NCBI GenBank assembly: GCA_001799195.1
Contig: MGSU01000089.1
Location: forward strand, 4,073-13,092
Length of the DNA stretch: 9,020 bases
From: Deltaproteobacteria bacterium RIFOXYA12_FULL_61_11
Lineage (GTDB): Bacteria; Bdellovibrionota_F; JAHFAK01; YA12-FULL-61-11
Reading direction: 5' to 3'
In this document: in pieces, positions 6,950-9,020 of the stretch
Position numbering within the stretch: position 1 is the stretch's first letter
Layout: every line of letters starts with the position of its first letter
Program-made: the position numbers and the translations under genes
The notes under the pieces: generated by a model
Database searches by the model: none
What the model saw: the letters and a program-made list of their open reading frames with translations, nothing else
What the model was told of the DNA's origin: nothing

Positions 6950-8352
6950 AGCAACTCCTCGTGAGAGAGAGCGGACCGAAGACGCTCCAATCTTCGTTCG
7001 AAGCCGCTGATCTTGCGAGTCAGCATGCGACGGATCGCCTGGTCGTCCGCCAAGCGCCAGAGCCTTCGGAGATCCTCGAGATAGCGCGCACCTGCCGTCA
7101 GGAGGAACTGTTGCCGATCGGCGAACTCCGTGGGCCCGAGCAAACGCCCACGCCTCGGAGCCTCTTCGGGGGACAGCACGCGGAACCTCACCGGCCCGAG
7201 GGTAGTGGTCTTGACCGGCTCGAGTTGCTCGGCCCTGCCACGGAACCGGTCATTGTAGTCCCGAACCCGGCGCAAGAGCGAGGCCTCACCGGATGCTTCG
7301 AAGCCCTCCTCACTCATGTCGAGCGGCCGGATGCCGTCGTGCGCCGCGAGTTCCTCCCCATCCCCGAGGAGGAGCATGGACAAGATAATCGTGCTGAGAG
7401 CCAAGCTCAGGAGCGCGATCCCCAGGACCCAAGGTTTCCGGGTCGGCCTCCTCTTCGGCAGGCAAGGTCGTGGTTCACACACCCCCTGGACCGCAAAATC
7501 CTCCAGCACGACCCGTTCGAGAGGGAAGCGCTGCTCGGCTTCTCCTGTTCCTATAGCTGCTGTTACTTCTTCCGGCTGAGCCGGTCCACTGTCAGTGAGC
7601 GAACCCGAACGTTCAGCTTCTCCTCCGCGTTCGAACTGCTCTTCGAAGCGCAGGCGACGCTGCCGTCTCCCCCTTTCGACAACGGCAGAGACTCCCCGGA
7701 GATGTTGGCGATCGTCGGGTTCGAGCCGGAGGAAGCCCAGGTCCTGTTCCCAAGAAATCGAACTCGGCTGTTCGATCGAGCGCTGGTGTAGGATCGTACA
7801 CCTCAGCGGTCGTTCCCGACCGGTGATCGGATTGTGGAGGTGGAGTATCAGCGGGGTTGTCGGGTCGAGTTCGAGTACTCCCCGCACCCGCGCACCCTCG
7901 GCCTCGAGTTCGAGGAGCCTGACCGGGAGCAGCGTGCCGTTCCCGGTCTCGAGCTGAGCGTGGAGGGCGCTGTCGATCATGCAACCGGATAGCTCTTCGA
8001 GCAGGCCAGAGGCCGGACCGCTCGACAGCACCTCCTCGATACGACCGCGTTGGGTCCCACCGAGGTCCGAGAAGTGGAGAAAGTGCTGGGTCCCGGCTCG
8101 GTCTCCGGGTACGGGTTCCATTGTGGCAACCGGCAGGAGGGTTTCGGCGAGTTCCCCCGGAAAGAGCACCGCCAAGACCGACCCCTCTTGTAAGACCGTC
8201 GCCGAGGAAGTTCGTACTCGACACGCCGAGGGCGAAAGAGCGGTGATTCTGACGGGCACCGACCCATGTGCCATTCTCAAGCATGCCTCCAGACCGAACA
8301 ACACGCGCGGGCGAGGAGCATCGATAGGGCGCTGCGCAGGTGCGATCATCAT
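6946..8352 (-). CDS. Degenerate PilZ-like, single-pass membrane protein
   Basis: A 468-residue protein from the ATG at 8352. Residues 5-108 read like a PilZ domain: an Arg-containing opening (QRPIDAPRPR), an ALSPSACRV strand where PilZ proteins carry D/NxSxxG, and an ending FLHFSDLGGTQRGRIEEVL. Residues 128-226 may be a second PilZ-like barrel. The RxxxR and D/NxSxxG residues that bind cyclic di-GMP are not intact in either, so ligand binding is doubtful. Residues 230-305 are charged and probably disordered. Residues 307-329 are one transmembrane helix. Residues 355-468 are a charged, largely helical tail, probably periplasmic. As first gene of an operon with two minor prepilins, it may couple a cytoplasmic signal or the assembly machinery to the pilin complex (inference). 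TTGGAG lies 5 nt before the ATG. The frame also opens at GTG 8403, but that would place the sigma-54 element inside the gene. Confidence 0.72.
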   Translation of the reverse strand: MMIAPAQRPIDAPRPRVLFGLEACLRMAHGSVPVRITALSPSACRVRTSSATVLQEGSVLAVLFPGELAETLLPVATMEPVPGDRAGTQHFLHFSDLGGTQRGRIEEVLSSGPASGLLEELSGCMIDSALHAQLETGNGTLLPVRLLELEAEGARVRGVLELDPTTPLILHLHNPITGRERPLRCTILHQRSIEQPSSISWEQDLGFLRLEPDDRQHLRGVSAVVERGRRQRRLRFEEQFERGGEAERSGSLTDSGPAQPEEVTAAIGTGEAEQRFPLERVVLEDFAVQGVCEPRPCLPKRRPTRKPWVLGIALLSLALSTIILSMLLLGDGEELAAHDGIRPLDMSEEGFEASGEASLLRRVRDYNDRFRGRAEQLEPVKTTTLGPVRFRVLSPEEAPRRGRLLGPTEFADRQQFLLTAGARYLEDLRRLWRLADDQAIRRMLTRKISGFERRLERLRSALSHEELL

Positions 8353-8387
8353 TCTTGCTCCAAGCCAGAGATCCGGGGGCCTTTCGC

Positions 8388-8402
8388 GCAAGCCTCGTGC
8401 CA
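8388..8402 (-). promoter_or_regulatory. Sigma-54 (RpoN) -24/-12 promoter of the pilin operon
   Basis: The minus strand reads TGGCACGAGGCTTGC, an exact match to the core consensus TGGCACG-N4-TTGC, with GG and GC 12 nt apart. With the C at 8388 as -12, transcription starts near 8376. That gives a leader of about 24 nt containing the TTGGAG Shine-Dalgarno before the ATG at 8352. Transcription would therefore need RpoN and an enhancer-binding activator, as is known for pilA genes of several bacteria. Confidence 0.85.
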
Positions 8403-8435
8403 CTACTTCTTCGAATACTCCGCTTCAACTCTTTG

Positions 8436-8448
8436 TTTCAATTTGTTA
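8436..8448 (+). promoter_or_regulatory. IHF-like site in the sigma-54 control region
   Basis: TTTCAATTTGTTA matches WATCAANNNNTTR at 8 of 9 defined positions, within an AT-rich stretch (8429-8458) that stands out from the GC-rich surroundings. It sits at about -60 to -72 from the predicted start, where IHF usually bends DNA at sigma-54 promoters. A TACAAT hexamer at 8447-8452 (plus strand) overlaps it and could be a weak rightward -10 box instead. The match to this loose consensus is suggestive only. Confidence 0.4.
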
Positions 8449-8520
8449 CAATATCTCATCTCGAGACACCTGCGGAAGAGTGCGCGATTCCGCTCAACCC
8501 GGGGTGCTCGATCGCGTCCA

Positions 8521-8582
8521 CCGAGGTCCGCTACCCGAACCACGACGTACCAACCTCTCACCTCGGCTTCTCCGAAGAGGTG
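8521..8582. promoter_or_regulatory. Inverted repeats, possible activator binding region
   Basis: CACCTC (8559-8564) and GAGGTG (8577-8582) form a 24-bp imperfect palindrome with a further TTC/GAA inner pair. CCGAGGT at 8521-8527 is also inverted against ACCTCGG at 8560-8566. They lie about 145-205 bp upstream of the predicted transcription start, the usual range for enhancer-binding activators of sigma-54. Nothing identifies the binding protein, and a GC-rich region gives such short repeats by chance. No gene is seen between 8353 and 8600. Confidence 0.3.
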
Positions 8583-8600
8583 GAGACACATCCTGTTGGG

Positions 8601-8642
8601 AGCACATAATCTGTCCGGTTTTCTAGCACATAAACTGTCCGG
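8601..8642 (+). repeat. Pair of 18-bp direct repeats at the IS left end
   Basis: AGCACATAATCTGTCCGG (8601-8618) and AGCACATAAACTGTCCGG (8625-8642) agree at 17 of 18 positions and start 24 bp apart, about two helical turns. They sit in the untranslated end of the insertion sequence and are best explained as tandem transposase-binding sites of the terminal region. Confidence 0.8.
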
Positions 8643-8659
8643 ATCGAGGAGGCACAGGA

Positions 8660-8665
8660 GGAGGT
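8660..8665 (+). promoter_or_regulatory. Shine-Dalgarno favouring the GTG start of the transposase
   Basis: GGAGGT ends 6 nt before the GTG at 8672. The in-frame ATG codons at 8690 and 8708 lack a site at proper spacing (AGGAG at 8702-8706 is only 1 nt from 8708). Confidence 0.6.
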
Positions 8666-8671
8666 GCCGAG

Positions 8672-9020
8672 GTGAGGCGGGCAGTATGGATGCAGGAGAC
8701 CAGGAGCATGCGATTTGAAGAGACGTTACGGGGATGGCAAGAGAAGGAGATAACACAAAAAGAAGCGGCCAGACTGTTAGGAGTGGATGAGCGCACTTTT
8801 CGACGGTACCTCAAGAGATACGAGGAGAGCGGCATGGAAGGCTTACAGGACCGGCGGATCAGCGAGCCATCCAAGCGGAGAGCGCCAGGATACGAGGTAC
8901 AGGAGATAGCGGAGAGGTATCGGGCACGGCATCAGGGCTGGAGCGCGAGGCACTATTTTTCATGGTATCGACGCGCAGGAGGGAAACGCAGTTACACGTT
9001 TGTAAAGGAGAGGTTGCAAG
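8672..9020 (+). CDS. ISNCY-family transposase, N-terminal part (3' end outside window)
   Basis: The frame stays open from the stop at 8624-8626 to the window end, giving 116 residues from the GTG at 8672. The N-terminus carries a helix-turn-helix: RFEETLRGWQEKEITQKEAA, then LLGVDERTFRRYLKRYEESG, then the GLQDRR turn and a linker SKRRAP. This is the pattern of ISNCY (and related IS481/IS630-like) DNA-binding domains. The block EIAERYRARHQGWSARHYF and the later SYTFVKERLQ match the conserved region before the DDE catalytic core in ISNCY transposases. The catalytic residues lie beyond the window, so activity cannot be judged. Full-length relatives are about 400 residues. Codon use is less GC-biased than that of the flanking genes, in keeping with acquisition by transfer. 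Family call is fairly strong; subgroup uncertain. Confidence 0.85.
   Translation, partial: MRRAVWMQETRSMRFEETLRGWQEKEITQKEAARLLGVDERTFRRYLKRYEESGMEGLQDRRISEPSKRRAPGYEVQEIAERYRARHQGWSARHYFSWYRRAGGKRSYTFVKERLQ

Larger units (their letters stand above)
8601..9020 (+). mobile_element. ISNCY-type insertion sequence, left end (truncated by window)
   Basis: The element is inferred from the transposase start at 8672 plus the repeated motif just before it. By eye its base use is less GC-rich than the host genes. The exact left tip is uncertain, somewhere near 8590-8605. The right end, and hence target duplication and completeness, lie outside the window. Confidence 0.7.

Noticed and set aside
6940-7791. 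283-codon plus-strand frame
   Set aside because: Antisense to the PilZ-like gene, with no domain and no ribosome site; the minus-strand frame has coupling, a Shine-Dalgarno and a promoter.
8353-8403. Longer PilZ-like protein starting at GTG 8403
   Set aside because: It would put the -24/-12 element inside the gene, and its first 17 residues look unlike a PilZ opening; ATG 8352 has a Shine-Dalgarno and fits the predicted transcript start.
7613-8428. 271-codon minus-strand frame overlapping the PilZ-like gene
   Set aside because: Arg/Pro/Ser-rich out-of-frame shadow without recognisable features; it also spans the sigma-54 element.
8266-8718. 150-codon plus-strand frame crossing the host/IS junction
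   Set aside because: It crosses the promoter region and the IS end in a frame different from the transposase and has no protein-like features.

Overview
The window is GC-rich (by eye somewhat over 60 % G+C) DNA from a diderm (Gram-negative) bacterium. Evidence for that is a secreted protein with a predicted outer-membrane barrel ending in Phe, a lipoprotein, type IV pilin-like precursors and a strong sigma-54 promoter. The mix of an RRM-type RNA-binding protein, DUF3015, DUF4105 and sigma-54-linked pilus genes would fit a former deltaproteobacterial lineage (Myxococcota, Bdellovibrionota or Desulfobacterota-like). Taxonomy cannot be fixed from this window.

Layout. (1) 1-410: the 3' end of an aldehyde dehydrogenase gene. 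(2) 644-1072: a small glycine-rich RRM protein with an 11-residue tandem repeat tail. (3) 1200-4559: three plus-strand genes for envelope proteins. These are a small secreted DUF3015 protein, a DUF4105/Lnb-type protein with a C-terminal barrel-like half, and an SGNH-hydrolase lipoprotein on a proline-rich stalk. The first two are almost certainly co-transcribed, 7 nt apart. (4) 8352-4585 on the minus strand: a compact operon reading PilZ-like membrane protein, PilW/GspJ-like prepilin, then a large PilX/GspK-like prepilin. It meets the SGNH gene tail to tail with only 25 bp between the stops. (5) 8353-8600: the control region of that operon, with an exact sigma-54 -24/-12 element, an IHF-like site and inverted repeats further upstream. 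(6) From about 8601 to the window end: the left end of an ISNCY-type insertion sequence, with two 18-bp direct repeats followed by the first 116 codons of its transposase.

The best candidate for something under-described is the sigma-54-controlled three-gene pilus cassette. A degenerate PilZ-like protein anchored in the membrane is translationally coupled to two unusual minor pilins. One carries EF-hand-type calcium-binding loops. The other is about twice the usual size and ends in a beta-rich, possibly solenoid domain. A plausible reading is a regulated minor-pilin or tip complex whose assembly or adhesion depends on calcium. The DUF3015/DUF4105/SGNH group is a second candidate, possibly for acyl-chain chemistry in the envelope. 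Both functional readings are inference. All family assignments were made by reading motifs, without database searches.
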